DNA of 64,000 nucleotides from an uncultured Anaeroplasmataceae bacterium. Lineage in GTDB: Bacteria > Bacillota_I > Bacilli_A > Acholeplasmatales > Anaeroplasmataceae. Where the stretch lies: assembly GCA_934229785.1 (NCBI GenBank), contig CAKQEA010000009.1, positions 17,325-81,324 on the forward strand, read 5' to 3'. Every line of letters begins with the position of its first letter. Position 1 is the stretch's first letter. Of the stretch, positions 52,115 through 62,422 are shown piece by piece. A program made the position numbers and the translations under genes. The notes beneath the pieces were generated by a model that did not search any database, had not been told where the DNA came from, and saw nothing but the letters and a program-made list of their open reading frames with translations.

Positions 52115-54384
52115 TGAAACGTGTTGCGTTAATTGGTAACCCCAATTCTGGTAAAACAACTCTTTTCAACTCATTAACCGGTTCTACTGCTCATGTTGGT
52201 AACTGGCCCGGTGTTACAGTTGACAAGAAAACTGGAACTTATAAAAAATTAGCTGAAGATATTGAAATTATTGATTTACCTGGTGTATATTCATTGTCTC
52301 CGTATACTCCAGAGGAGGTTATTTCAAGAAACTACATTTTAAATGAGCATCCTGATGCTGTTATAAACGTAGTAGATGCTACTAACCTAGAAAGAAATTT
52401 ATACTTAACAACTCAATTACTTGAAATCAATGTCCCTGTTGTTATTGCTTTAAATATGACTGATTTAATCAAGAAAAATGGAGATAAGATTGATAAGGAT
52501 CAAATAGAAAAGAAGCTAGGCGTTCCTGTTGTTGAAATTTCAGCATTACGTAATGAAGGCTTAAAGGAATTAATGGAGGCCTCATTAAAGGAATGTGGTA
52601 ATAAAAGAGTTGGTACAACTCATTTAGAAAATAGTGAGCTTGAAAGGTTAATTAAGAATTTAACATTTGCTTTAGAAGAAAAGAATATTGAAAATCCATT
52701 ATTCCATTCAATAAAGTTAATTGAGATGGATCAAAACGAAATTGAGGAGCATAAGGATTTACTACCAATAGTTTCAAGCTATAAGGAAAATCATAAAAAC
52801 GAAGTTTTTGGTGATGATTTTGAAGCGTTTATTGCTGATTCAAGATATAAATATATCGAACATGAATTTTCTAAAGCATATAAAAAGAGTGATCAATCAA
52901 CTGGCGAAACAAAATCTGATAAAATTGATAAGGTATTAACTCATAGAATATGGGGATTACCAATATTTATAGTAATTATGTTTTTGATTTTCCATTTTAC
53001 ATTTAGTGAAGACTTATTCTTCATGGGCAAGATGGGACTTAAGATAGAAAATGAAGGTGTAATTAACTTCTTCACAGGAATGGGCTATGAAGGTGAAGCA
53101 CTAGAAGGAATCCCTTCACTTGGTGTATTCTTGCAATCATGGATGGGTTGGTTAACTGGTGAAATCATCGCAGTCTTCCAATGGATTTGTTCAGGATTTA
53201 AAGAATTTGGTGATACTGCTGCTGAAATTGCATCATCAACTTGGTATGGTTCATTAATTTGTGATGGTGTACTTGCTGGTTTAGATGCTGTATGCTCATT
53301 TATTCCTCAAATTATGTTATTATTCTTATTCATTGCAATTATGGAAGATACTGGTTATATGGCAAGAATTGCCTTTATCTTGGATAGAGCATTTAGAAAA
53401 TTCGGTTTATCAGGAAAAGCATTTATTCCTATGCTTACAGGCTTTGGTTGTTCTGTTCCTGCAATTATGGCAACTAGAACAATTGAAAATGATGTTGAAA
53501 AAAATCGAACTATTAGACTAATGACATGCTTCTCATGTGGAGCTAAGGCTCCAATTTGGGCTTTACTTGCTGGTGTTGCTTCTGCATGTGGCTATGGCTA
53601 TGGTGACATCTTTGTATTTACAATTTATATTGGTGGAATTGCACTTGCTGTTATTTTTGCAATATTCATGAGAGTATTTACTGCTGATAAGTATGTTTCT
53701 CCATTTATTATGGAATTACCTCAGTATCATCTACCTCAGCCTAAAAATGTTGGTGCTCACCTATGGGAAAAGCTAAAGCATTATGTATATAAGGCTGCAA
53801 CCATTCTTACTGCTTCATTAATTGTTATTTGGTTCTTAAAAACATTTGGTGTTGAAAATGGTAAGTTCTGTATGGTTGAAGAAATCAATAATTCATTAAT
53901 TGGTTATATTGGTATGGGATTGAAATATATCTTCTATCCATGTGGTTGGGCTATTAATAGTGATGGTTGGAAATTTGCTGCTGCTTCTATTACAGGATTA
54001 GTAGCAAAGGAAGATGTTGTTGGTACAATGGCAGTATTATTTAACGGTGGAGCTGAAGATACACTAGCTGATAGTATTACATCATTATCTGCTGCTGGTA
54101 TTTACTCATTTGCAGTATTCAACCTATTAACATTCCCTTGTATGGCAGCAATTTCAACTGCAAGAGCCGAACAAACTAAAAAGGAATTCTTAAAGACATT
54201 AGCCTTCTGGTTTGGAGTTTCATATGTAACATCTGCATTAGTATATTGGATTGGTACATTATATGAGATTGCAGTTTGGGGTGGAATCTTAGTAACTCTT
54301 GCTCTTGTATGTGCTATTGTTGTAACTGCAATATTTATCATACGAGCTAATAAAAAAGCACAGGATGGAGCAGTTCTAGAATGA
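52114..54384 (+). CDS. feoB: Ferrous iron transporter FeoB
   Basis: A 756-residue FeoB. The N-terminal GTPase has G1 GNPNSGKTT (about 7-15), G3 DLPG, G4 NMTD and the G5-like ISALRNEG, followed by a helical GDI-like region. The membrane part has the two Gate motifs, with MLTGFGCSVPAIMATRTIEN and TCFSCGAKAPIWALLAG carrying the conserved Cys residues. It imports Fe(II), driven or gated by GTP. Coupled to two feoA genes in front and to a Cys-rich partner behind (overlap ATGA). Confidence 0.97.
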   Translation: MKRVALIGNPNSGKTTLFNSLTGSTAHVGNWPGVTVDKKTGTYKKLAEDIEIIDLPGVYSLSPYTPEEVISRNYILNEHPDAVINVVDATNLERNLYLTTQLLEINVPVVIALNMTDLIKKNGDKIDKDQIEKKLGVPVVEISALRNEGLKELMEASLKECGNKRVGTTHLENSELERLIKNLTFALEEKNIENPLFHSIKLIEMDQNEIEEHKDLLPIVSSYKENHKNEVFGDDFEAFIADSRYKYIEHEFSKAYKKSDQSTGETKSDKIDKVLTHRIWGLPIFIVIMFLIFHFTFSEDLFFMGKMGLKIENEGVINFFTGMGYEGEALEGIPSLGVFLQSWMGWLTGEIIAVFQWICSGFKEFGDTAAEIASSTWYGSLICDGVLAGLDAVCSFIPQIMLLFLFIAIMEDTGYMARIAFILDRAFRKFGLSGKAFIPMLTGFGCSVPAIMATRTIENDVEKNRTIRLMTCFSCGAKAPIWALLAGVASACGYGYGDIFVFTIYIGGIALAVIFAIFMRVFTADKYVSPFIMELPQYHLPQPKNVGAHLWEKLKHYVYKAATILTASLIVIWFLKTFGVENGKFCMVEEINNSLIGYIGMGLKYIFYPCGWAINSDGWKFAAASITGLVAKEDVVGTMAVLFNGGAEDTLADSITSLSAAGIYSFAVFNLLTFPCMAAISTARAEQTKKEFLKTLAFWFGVSYVTSALVYWIGTLYEIAVWGGILVTLALVCAIVVTAIFIIRANKKAQDGAVLE

Positions 54385-54773
54385 AATATTATGAAATATT
54401 AGTACTTATTATTGCCATTATCTTAGTGGTTGGGCCAATAATATCATATTTCATTAAAAGAAAAAAAGGAACGTTAAAATGTGAATGTGGTCATTTAAGA
54501 AGCGAATGTATTGGTAATTGTAGTACCTGTAGCAATCTAAATGATTTAAAAACTAAAAAATATACTAAATATTTAATTCATTTAAACAATATTGATAATG
54601 AAACTAAATTAGATGATTTTATAAAAAATAGTTTTAAAGTTAAATATGTTAAAAGTATTAAGGATAAAAAAATTATTGTAATAACTGCTTTAAATGAATT
54701 AGACATAGAAGCTATAAAAATAATACTTCATAATGCAAAGTATGAAGTATCATCAATTGATAAGCTAGCATAA
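54381..54773 (+). CDS. FeoB-associated Cys-rich membrane protein with C-terminal ferredoxin-fold-like extension
   Basis: A 130-residue protein. A single N-terminal helix (LVLIIAIILVVGPIISYFI) is followed by a Cys cluster CECGHLRSECIGNCSTCSNL, as in the small FeoB-associated Cys-rich family (usually about 50-70 residues). Here an extra ~70 residues (KYLIHLNNIDNETKLDDFIK, IIVITALNELDIEAIKII, YEVSSIDK) look like a beta-alpha-beta-beta-alpha-beta metal-associated (HMA) fold without its CxxC. It may deliver or dock iron at FeoB, which remains inference. Confidence 0.75.
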   Translation: MKYYEILVLIIAIILVVGPIISYFIKRKKGTLKCECGHLRSECIGNCSTCSNLNDLKTKKYTKYLIHLNNIDNETKLDDFIKNSFKVKYVKSIKDKKIIVITALNELDIEAIKIILHNAKYEVSSIDKLA

Positions 54774-54812
54774 TTAAAGGGCTCATTTTATATATGAGCC
54801 CTTTAATCTTAA
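54774..54812. terminator. Terminator of the feo operon
   Basis: ATTAAAGGGCTCAT and ATGAGCCCTTTAAT form a 14-base stem. It also faces the convergent small gene. Confidence 0.85.
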
Positions 54813-54825
54813 ATATTTAGATTTA

Positions 54826-55068
54826 TTATAACTTAGATAAATTATTTACTCTAATTCTATTTTTATCTGAAATAACATATTCGATATCATGACGTCTATT
54901 TCTATAAACAATATCATTAACCATTAAGCCATATTCATCTAATATCTTATCCATCTTTTTATTTGCCTTTTTTCTAGTTGTATAATTTTTATTTTCAACA
55001 ACTCTTCCATTTATTACAGCAAATACATTATATTTTTTTTCATTTTCATTTTTAAAAACATTAAACAT
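54826..55068 (-). CDS. Small basic protein of unknown function
   Basis: About 80 residues (KYNVFAVINGRVVENKNYTT, RKKANKKMDKILDEYG, then a beta hairpin-like end with RIRVNNL). Start ATG 55068 has AAGGA 10 bases before it. The highly A/T-rich gap upstream to 55363 contains no other gene. Unrecognised. Confidence 0.5.
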   Translation of the reverse strand: MFNVFKNENEKKYNVFAVINGRVVENKNYTTRKKANKKMDKILDEYGLMVNDIVYRNRRHDIEYVISDKNRIRVNNLSKL

Positions 55069-55363
55069 TTTAATCATTCCTTCTTTTTTATTCATCAAGC
55101 ATTTTACTTATTTTTTAAATAAAATCAAGATTAAAATAAATAAAAAGTATATGAATACGATTTCATAGTAAATGAAAACGTATATCATAAAAAAAGAAAA
55201 AAAAGATAAATAAAAAAAGTTAAAATAATACGATGATGTTGAAATTATTAAATTAAAATATAACTAAATATAGTTGTTTTTTTAAAAATATATTTTGTCA
55301 TGGATTTAATAAACAAATATTATAAAGCAAGATTACAACTTCCTAATAAATAAAATTAAATTT

Positions 55364-55396
55364 TAGCAAAAATATCGGCTTATGCCGATATTTTTT
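55364..55396. terminator. Bidirectional terminator
   Basis: ATATCGGC and GCCGATAT frame four bases, with A/T runs on both sides. It overlaps the stop of the zinc-ribbon gene. Confidence 0.8.
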
Positions 55397-55568
55397 ACTT
55401 TAATTTCTTACCACAAATTTCACAAATATTATTTTTTATAGCACATTCTTTACAACAGTAAGGTTTGGGTATAGAAGCTGCAATAAATTCTTTATTACAA
55501 AATCTACATATATGATGAACCAAATCCATTGTCATAGGCTTATGCATACATTCATTACAAATTACCAT
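55395..55568 (-). CDS. 57-aa double zinc-ribbon protein
   Basis: A short gene with four paired cysteine motifs: VICNECMHKP, HHICRFCNKEF, YCCKECAIKN and ICEICGKKLK. These probably bind two zinc ions. The ATG at 55568 has GGAG 7 bases upstream and lies four bases after the preceding stop, so it is in an operon with the 157-residue gene. Family not recognised. The role could be nucleic-acid or protein binding. Confidence 0.75.
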   Translation of the reverse strand: MVICNECMHKPMTMDLVHHICRFCNKEFIAASIPKPYCCKECAIKNNICEICGKKLK

Positions 55569-55572
55569 ATAA

Positions 55573-56046
55573 CTACTCCTTCATATTAAATTTAAAGCCT
55601 TTTTTTAAAGCTTTATTAAAATATTCTTCTGACAAATCCAAATCATTTAAATCAAGCTTATACATTAAGCCTAATAAGTATTCAAATTCACCATTCCATT
55701 GATCAAAGAAAAAGCCATCACTTATTGCCTTCTCATAATATTCCTTCATTTTAATATCAAGTGGCATAAGCATTAAGCCTAAGGTCATAATTTCATTTTC
55801 TTCCTTATCATTAGCTAATACCTTATTGTTTTTATAAAAGAAAACGTCTGATGCAAGCTCAAGCTTATTTGAAGTACCAAGCACCTCAGCATAACCATCT
55901 AACAATTTAATAGATTTAAAATTTTTTAAAGGATGCTCATAATCCTTTAAATCAATAATTCCATCTTCATATTTAAAATACGTAACTATGGCTCTACGTA
56001 TTCCTACACATTGTGAAACCGCCTTTGCTCTAATAATATATATCAT
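55573..56046 (-). CDS. Hypothetical protein with Sel1/TPR-like end
   Basis: A 157-residue protein (MIYIIRAKAVSQCVGIRRAI, GYAEVLGTSNKLELASDVFF) with a C-terminal helical repeat (YLLGLMYKLDLNDLDLSEEY, FNKALKKGF). Start ATG 56046 has GAGGTG at 5 bases. It is upstream of the zinc-ribbon gene and 50 bases downstream of the next large hypothetical gene. Function unknown. Confidence 0.55.
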   Translation of the reverse strand: MIYIIRAKAVSQCVGIRRAIVTYFKYEDGIIDLKDYEHPLKNFKSIKLLDGYAEVLGTSNKLELASDVFFYKNNKVLANDKEENEIMTLGLMLMPLDIKMKEYYEKAISDGFFFDQWNGEFEYLLGLMYKLDLNDLDLSEEYFNKALKKGFKFNMKE

Positions 56047-56095
56047 GTCACACCTCACAGCATTTTACTTTATTATACATTAAAATATATAAAAA

Positions 56096-57700
56096 TTAAA
56101 TATATCTATCAAGTGATGAATGAAATGCCTTTCTAGTTGGATATTTATTTTTAAATGCATTAATATACTCCTCCTTACCTTTAGAAATACCAATATTTTC
56201 TAATATAGTAGCATATGATGAAATATATAAGGAACAAACATTATAATTATTATATTTATTATGCTTAATTGTTGTTGATACAATTGAATCAATACTATTT
56301 TTTATAAATTCAGTTATTTGAGCAAACTCATTCTTAGTTAAAACTAAATTTTCGTGTAATTTAATAATTGTTTCTTTAAGTACATTTTTACTTACTGTAC
56401 AATAAGCAAAATTAAATGTATTATTAAAATAATAATTTCCTAATACATCAATAATTTTATCAAAATGTTTAAAGTCACTTGGTAAAAGAATAGCAATTGG
56501 AAGTAAAATATTGTAATCATTAAAAAATTCTAAAATTTTTTCATCTGTAATATAATTATAATATCCTTCAAAAAACATAATGTTTTTATAATACTTACGC
56601 TCAATATTTGTATTATTCAAAACGTAAATTATATCATTTTTTATTACATCATAATTTGTATTTTCACTTCTAATTCTTAAATAATTTATCATATTTGGAT
56701 TAACTTTAAATGCATTAAAATAACAATTATTCATATTACTATAATCATTTAAAGCCTTAGCATAGCTTGCTGTTGTAATTAAAGCCTCTTCCATATATTT
56801 ATTATCTATATGACTTAAAGAAAATAAGCCTAATTTAAGCATTTCCTCATTTTTATTTGAATTTAAGTTATCATTAAGTGTTTTTAAAAACAAAAAATTA
56901 TATTTCTCACCATATTTATAAATATAAGAAATTTTTTCTTCTTCATCACCTATAAGCATGATTGAATCATATAAGTTTTTTTTAAAACTATCATCTTTTA
57001 TATTGCCCAAATAATTAATCCATTCAGTTAAAAACGAATTAAAATCAGCTAAAGATTCACCAAACTTTAGTAAGTTTTCAACTGAAAATCCATAGTATGC
57101 TTGTGATTTTATAAAGTCATATAAAACCTTAGTTCTGTTTTTAACATTATTTCCTTTATATAATAAATATAATGCTTCATCTGCTATCTCTTCGTAGTTA
57201 GAAAGAATATTAAAAGAAAATAAATCACCAAATGTCATATTCTCATCATAATCTCCTACAACATCAATATTTATATTAAATAATAGATTTACAAGACTAA
57301 TTCCTTCAGAATAACATAGATTATCTATAGACTTATGAATATATTCAATAGCTTCGTTAATAATTGACAATGAATCATCAATATTATAAAAATAATATTC
57401 TTCATCATAATCATCACTCCAATATCTATAATTTTCATTATAAGAGCTCTCAATTATAAATCCTTCTTCTTGCTTTTTTTCAAATTTAACTATAAATTTG
57501 TTAATTTCATTTTCAAATGATTTATTAACAATATTAGAAGTTTTAAATAGTGATATTTTTTCTTTAAATTCACACCTTTTTTCTTCTGATATCATTTTAG
57601 CAAAATCTAAAATAAATGATTTTAAAGAATCTACATCCATTGTACTTAAAATATTATTTAAATCAGCTATAAATTGTGGTAATCTTTCAAAATTTGACAT
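56096..57700 (-). CDS. Large helical-repeat hypothetical protein
   Basis: A 534-residue, very Asn- and Lys-rich soluble protein built of helices, with an early region containing YWSDDYDEEYYFYN and later SWIM-less TPR-like repeats (ANYAKALNDYSNMNNCYFNA-type). I do not recognise the family. AGGAG is 6 bases upstream of the ATG. It could be in one unit with the two smaller genes that follow. Confidence 0.5.
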   Translation of the reverse strand: MSNFERLPQFIADLNNILSTMDVDSLKSFILDFAKMISEEKRCEFKEKISLFKTSNIVNKSFENEINKFIVKFEKKQEEGFIIESSYNENYRYWSDDYDEEYYFYNIDDSLSIINEAIEYIHKSIDNLCYSEGISLVNLLFNINIDVVGDYDENMTFGDLFSFNILSNYEEIADEALYLLYKGNNVKNRTKVLYDFIKSQAYYGFSVENLLKFGESLADFNSFLTEWINYLGNIKDDSFKKNLYDSIMLIGDEEEKISYIYKYGEKYNFLFLKTLNDNLNSNKNEEMLKLGLFSLSHIDNKYMEEALITTASYAKALNDYSNMNNCYFNAFKVNPNMINYLRIRSENTNYDVIKNDIIYVLNNTNIERKYYKNIMFFEGYYNYITDEKILEFFNDYNILLPIAILLPSDFKHFDKIIDVLGNYYFNNTFNFAYCTVSKNVLKETIIKLHENLVLTKNEFAQITEFIKNSIDSIVSTTIKHNKYNNYNVCSLYISSYATILENIGISKGKEEYINAFKNKYPTRKAFHSSLDRYI

Positions 57701-57866
57701 AATTTTTCTCCTTCTTATCTAAAGCTAATAATATGGTATATATTAAATAGACATTATTTATGTCTATTATCAAAAAATATTAAAATAAAATAGCAAAATA
57801 CAATTTTATATTATATAATAATAGTTGATGTACGCAATTAAAAAATAAATAAGGAGATGAAGTATA

Positions 57867-58550
57867 ATGGATGCTGAGTTTAAAAAAATGCTAGGATCAA
57901 AACGTTGTTTTATTTTTGATTTGGATGGTACTATTGCTGACACCGAAAAAATACAATGGGAAGCTCATAATTCTATTTTGAAAAAAGAATATGGAATTGA
58001 AGTTGATTTAAACCATATTTATAGTTATTTAGGTAAGCCTGAATCTGTTTTTCTAAAAGAAATAGAGCAAGATTATAATATTGATATTGGTGGCAAAAAC
58101 GGAAAAGGCTATGCTAAATATATCAAAAAAAGAAATAAGCTTGCTGAAAAGCTTATATTATCTAATTCAAAGCCATTTCCATTTATAAAAGAAATTCTAA
58201 ACGATACCTTTGGAATTCAAATCGTTTTAATTTCCGCCCAAAATAAATCTCTAATTAGAAAATGCTTAAGCTTTTGGGGCCTTGCTGGTACATTCCAAGA
58301 AGCAAATACATTTGTAGTTGAGGGAGATAAAACAAAACCATATTATTATGATTATGTAATGAACAATATTTTAAAAAATGCTAGCCCATCTGAAATAATT
58401 TTATTTGAGGATGTTAACAAATACCTTGATGAAGGAAATAAAAGAGGATTTGTAACAGTGGGAATTAAAAACAGCTTTAGTTCAAATGAAATTCATGCAA
58501 ATTACGTTATTGATTCAACAAAAGAAAAATTAACAATTGAAAAAAAATAG
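57867..58550 (+). CDS. HAD-superfamily hydrolase
   Basis: A 227-residue HAD subfamily IA protein: motif I FIFDLDGTIADTEK with both Asp residues, motif II VLISAQNKS, motif III lysine in EGDKTKPYY, and motif IV ILFEDVNKYLDEG. It is a beta-phosphoglucomutase- or phosphatase-like enzyme of unknown substrate. AAGGAGATG precedes the start, and a terminator follows at once, so it is monocistronic. Confidence 0.85.
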   Translation: MDAEFKKMLGSKRCFIFDLDGTIADTEKIQWEAHNSILKKEYGIEVDLNHIYSYLGKPESVFLKEIEQDYNIDIGGKNGKGYAKYIKKRNKLAEKLILSNSKPFPFIKEILNDTFGIQIVLISAQNKSLIRKCLSFWGLAGTFQEANTFVVEGDKTKPYYYDYVMNNILKNASPSEIILFEDVNKYLDEGNKRGFVTVGIKNSFSSNEIHANYVIDSTKEKLTIEKK

Positions 58551-58580
58551 GACATAGCCAAAATGGCTATGTCTTTATTT
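58551..58580 (+). terminator. Terminator of the HAD gene
   Basis: GACATAGCC and GGCTATGTC frame five bases, followed by TTTATTTT. Confidence 0.85.
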
Positions 58581-58710
58581 TATGTTGCCTTTATGTACAA
58601 ATCTCCTAATTATTTTTATGCTGATAAACAATACCTAAATTATTAATAGAAATTTATGGTTATTATGCAACTTTTTAACATTAATTTTTTTATTTTTTGA
58701 ATTTAATTAT

Positions 58711-61182
58711 CTATTCAATTTTATTTCCACATTTTGAACAAAATAAATCATCCTTATTTAAAACATTATTACAAATAGGACAAACCTTCTTATCATTATG
58801 TTCATCTTTAATTAAATTTCCTTCAACATCTAAAAGAACTACCTTTAAACAAGAATATTTTTCTTTAAATAAAGCTTCTAATTTAGATGCTTTATCAAAA
58901 TTATTATTTCTATAATAAAAAATTTGATAATATAAACCTATTGCATTTTTATATTCACTCTTTGTATTAATAGGGGCTATTTCATCAATAGAACCCTTTA
59001 ATTTACCATCATAATAAATATCTATCAAATTAGAAAACTTATCAATATTCTTTAAAATATTTTTCTTTTTAGAATATTTATTCTTCAATTCATTTATCCT
59101 ATTATTAACTTCTTCTCTAGTTAATAAATAATTTAAAGATACTAAATCGTAAATGACACTATATTCTTTATTCTTGGGCTCAAATATCTCATTTTTTAAC
59201 TTATTAGATAACTCTAAATCAACATTAATTGCATATTGATATAAAAGCATTCTCAAATAATTACTTGTTTCAGGATGAATTTTATTATTTTCTAATACCT
59301 TATTAACACTTTCAACTAATAAATTAAAATCTAAATTCTTTTCATATTTTCTAAATGGTTTTAATTGTGATAAAGAATTCAAAAGAATATTAATAAATAA
59401 GCTTACAAACAAAATAATAAAGAAAATAAGAATAATAAACCAATTATTCAAATTATAATACAAAATGCAAAATACAATTGTTTCAATAATTATTATTACA
59501 ATTGAAGAAATAGCATATCCAATTTTAACATAGCCAACAGGATAATATGATCCTTTATATTCTTTATTAATAACAACCACATTCCCAATACCAGCTTTAT
59601 TAAATAGATAATAAATATTCATTATATACAATATTAAAGCAATTATTGCTCCAACAAAAGAAATACTATTAAAAGCTTCCATTGTAGTTTCAGAACCAAT
59701 AAACAATATTGCCATAAAAACTAAATAAACCATTAGAATAATCATTCTAGTTTTAATAAAATTTTTATAAAGTTTATGCTCAATAAGATAAATAACAAAT
59801 AATACTCCAATTAATACAATACTTAAAATTCCATTACCTTTTGTATCTATTATCGTTGATAAAAACAAAACACCAATCTCTATTGAGGTTATAATACCAA
59901 CTAATAAATAAAGAAATCTTAATCCTTTATTTGAAGCTTTTTTTCTAGCAATAAAATACAAAACAATAAAAATTAAAAATGGAATAATAAATCCAATAGA
60001 CGCAATAATTAAAAATACAATGTCATATACATCAAATTTTCTAGTAGGATTATTTGACTCACAAAATGAAAAGCTCAATTCATAATTAGGCAAGGTATCA
60101 AAATGAGCTTCATAGCCATTTTCAGTTTTTATAAAGCCATCAAGACTAATACTTCTATTATACATATCTGTATTAATATAGATATTTAAATTTTTAAAAT
60201 TCTTCCAAACTTTTGCTGGAGATAGTAAATACTTATAAGAATAAATATATGGACTATACTCAGTGTTAGTATCTGGATATATTAAAGATATAATTTCATT
60301 GGTTACTATAGCGTTTTTTTCAATAGTTAAATCATATTCATACCAAGACATTACATTATTAGCTTCAAGATCGATTAATAAATTATTATAATCAAGAAAT
60401 TGATAATACCAAGCATTATAAAAATCAATTTTAGAAATATCACTATAATGCTCTTTAAATAAAGAATACATTGAATCAATATATTCTGAAAAGCTAAGCT
60501 CATTAAGTAAATTATATTGAATAATACTATTATCAATAATAGTACCATCTTCTATTGTTTCAAAATTATCTCTATCTACCATCTTATTTGTAATAATTCC
60601 TATACTTGAATTTTCATAAATATAAAATTTTGATGAATGATTACTAAATATAGACTCATCAAGCTTAATTAAAATAGTTTTATTGGACTTATTAATTATT
60701 TCATACTTATATATTTTTGATGTTGAATCAAAATAATCATTTTTCACATAATCATCTTGTATTCTACTTAACGATTCATAATCATCAAATATATAATCTT
60801 GATCATAAGAATACCTTTTTCTAGATGTTACTTCTTTATCATTAATTAGAATTTTATATTTTGTATTATCATTATCAGCAAAAACTTCATTATTTAATTT
60901 TCCATAAGGAAATAATAAATTACAATTAACATCATAATCAGCCATATTATGAAAAGTATATTTAGCACTTAAATCAAATAAACTTTCATCCTTTTTTTTA
61001 TAAAAATTAAATGTTAAATCTTCATTTAATACTTCAATCGGTACATCCTTATTAGCACAAACTACTCCATTATTATTACCATTCCAGGCTCTGAGTGCTG
61101 AATTTGCATGCAATTTTAAATTTCCAAAAAAGCACAAAAATATAAATATTAATGCAATTATTAAAAATTTATTTTTTTTCAT
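58711..61182 (-). CDS. Large secreted-domain membrane protein with C-terminal zinc ribbon
   Basis: An 823-residue protein. A signal peptide (LIIALIFIFLCFFGNLKLHA) is followed by an extracytoplasmic domain to about 405, then about seven or eight membrane helices to roughly 640, a cytoplasmic helical region, and a zinc ribbon at the end (VCPICNNVLNKDDLFCSKCG). GGGAGAG precedes the start. It may sense outside signals or act in envelope biology. The family is unknown to me. Confidence 0.65.
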   Translation of the reverse strand: MKKNKFLIIALIFIFLCFFGNLKLHANSALRAWNGNNNGVVCANKDVPIEVLNEDLTFNFYKKKDESLFDLSAKYTFHNMADYDVNCNLLFPYGKLNNEVFADNDNTKYKILINDKEVTSRKRYSYDQDYIFDDYESLSRIQDDYVKNDYFDSTSKIYKYEIINKSNKTILIKLDESIFSNHSSKFYIYENSSIGIITNKMVDRDNFETIEDGTIIDNSIIQYNLLNELSFSEYIDSMYSLFKEHYSDISKIDFYNAWYYQFLDYNNLLIDLEANNVMSWYEYDLTIEKNAIVTNEIISLIYPDTNTEYSPYIYSYKYLLSPAKVWKNFKNLNIYINTDMYNRSISLDGFIKTENGYEAHFDTLPNYELSFSFCESNNPTRKFDVYDIVFLIIASIGFIIPFLIFIVLYFIARKKASNKGLRFLYLLVGIITSIEIGVLFLSTIIDTKGNGILSIVLIGVLFVIYLIEHKLYKNFIKTRMIILMVYLVFMAILFIGSETTMEAFNSISFVGAIIALILYIMNIYYLFNKAGIGNVVVINKEYKGSYYPVGYVKIGYAISSIVIIIIETIVFCILYYNLNNWFIILIFFIILFVSLFINILLNSLSQLKPFRKYEKNLDFNLLVESVNKVLENNKIHPETSNYLRMLLYQYAINVDLELSNKLKNEIFEPKNKEYSVIYDLVSLNYLLTREEVNNRINELKNKYSKKKNILKNIDKFSNLIDIYYDGKLKGSIDEIAPINTKSEYKNAIGLYYQIFYYRNNNFDKASKLEALFKEKYSCLKVVLLDVEGNLIKDEHNDKKVCPICNNVLNKDDLFCSKCGNKIE

Positions 61183-61269
61183 AAATCTCTCCCATATTTA
61201 TATTAAGTCAAAAATAATCAAATAATATTGCACTAGCTTTAAAGCATAATAGGTCCTTTAATTATTAAA

Positions 61270-61860
61270 CTACTTATTTTTTTTATAGAAGTGAAAATCA
61301 CAACAATCTCCACCATAGCCTAATGTCTTAGTCCTAGAAAAACCAATTTTTTTAAGATTATCATAGGTTACATCATCTACATCACAAAATAAGCGGCAAA
61401 GCTCTTCACAGCCATTTTCAACACATGCAGTATGCCATAAGCATTTTGTTATAGTTACATCAAATGAATCACTATTATGTGTCTGATTACTTTCTTGTAA
61501 GTCAGTTTTCTCCATAATTTTTAAAAATACACCACTATAAATCTTATAAAAGCCTGGTACACGCTCCATCTTAACCATTGATTTATGTTTTTTAGCTGCA
61601 ACATAATCAAGCATATATTTTTTCATATAAGCCTCTATATATCTTTTAGTTAAATCAAAATCCTTCAAAACCTTATATAAAGCTATACGAGGCAAAATTG
61701 TAATAGTTAATGTCTTCATTTGATTTTCAGTTTTATCTTTAGTATTTTCAATCAAAGAATTTAAAGTCTTATTTTGCATATTAAATACGACATTACCATT
61801 ATTTTCACCAAACTCCTTAATCAAAAAATCCTTTATTTGTTTTTGTTGTTTTATCTTCAT
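61270..61860 (-). CDS. L-2-amino-thiazoline-4-carboxylate hydrolase-family protein
   Basis: A 196-residue protein of the ATC hydrolase family: ITKCLWHTACVENGCEELCR, LFCDVDD and RTKTLGYGGDCCDFHFY with conserved Cys residues. Named members hydrolyse 2-amino-thiazoline-4-carboxylate in L-cysteine formation, but many members are of unknown use. GAGGTATT precedes the start. It follows ogt and alkA by 58 bases and may be cotranscribed. Confidence 0.8.
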   Translation of the reverse strand: MKIKQQKQIKDFLIKEFGENNGNVVFNMQNKTLNSLIENTKDKTENQMKTLTITILPRIALYKVLKDFDLTKRYIEAYMKKYMLDYVAAKKHKSMVKMERVPGFYKIYSGVFLKIMEKTDLQESNQTHNSDSFDVTITKCLWHTACVENGCEELCRLFCDVDDVTYDNLKKIGFSRTKTLGYGGDCCDFHFYKKNK

Positions 61861-61918
61861 ATAAATACCTCTTCTAAAAATATTTTATCATTACAACCAT
61901 AAATATTAAATATAATAT

Positions 61919-62419
61919 TTAAATTAACTCACTTTTTTCAAGATTTAATAAATATTTCTTTCTATCTATTCCACCAGCATAGCCAGTAAGCTTACCATTA
62001 TAACCAACTACCCTATGACAAGGAATAAAAATAGATAAATGATTTTTACCAACCGCATGTCCAACAGCTCTAGCTGACATTTTACTAATACCATGATTTT
62101 TAGCTAAGAAACTAGCAATATCTTTATATGTTATTGTTTTACCATATGGAATTGTAAGTAAAATATTCCATACTTCTTTTTGAAAATCAGTACCAATTAA
62201 ATGAAATGAAACATTAACATTATTTTCAGTTTTGTTGAAATAATTATTAAGCCATTCTTTAGCATATATTATAAATTTATCATCCATAACAACAGCATTA
62301 CATAAATCTAAATCGGCATAATATTTTTGTCCTTCAAACCAAGCCCCAACAAGTCCAATAGAATCTGATGCAAGAAGAATTTCACCAATTGGTGAATTAT
62401 AAAAACCTAAATGATACAT
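61919..62419 (-). CDS. ogt: Methylated-DNA--protein-cysteine S-methyltransferase
   Basis: A 166-residue O6-methylguanine-DNA methyltransferase. The acceptor Cys is in the intact IPCHRVVG motif, and the helix-turn-helix and GYAGGIDRKKYLLNLE end are present. It takes the methyl group off O6-methylguanine in a suicide reaction. It begins four bases after the alkA stop, with AAGGAG inside the alkA end. Confidence 0.95.
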   Translation of the reverse strand: MYHLGFYNSPIGEILLASDSIGLVGAWFEGQKYYADLDLCNAVVMDDKFIIYAKEWLNNYFNKTENNVNVSFHLIGTDFQKEVWNILLTIPYGKTITYKDIASFLAKNHGISKMSARAVGHAVGKNHLSIFIPCHRVVGYNGKLTGYAGGIDRKKYLLNLEKSELI

Positions 62420-62422
62420 AAA

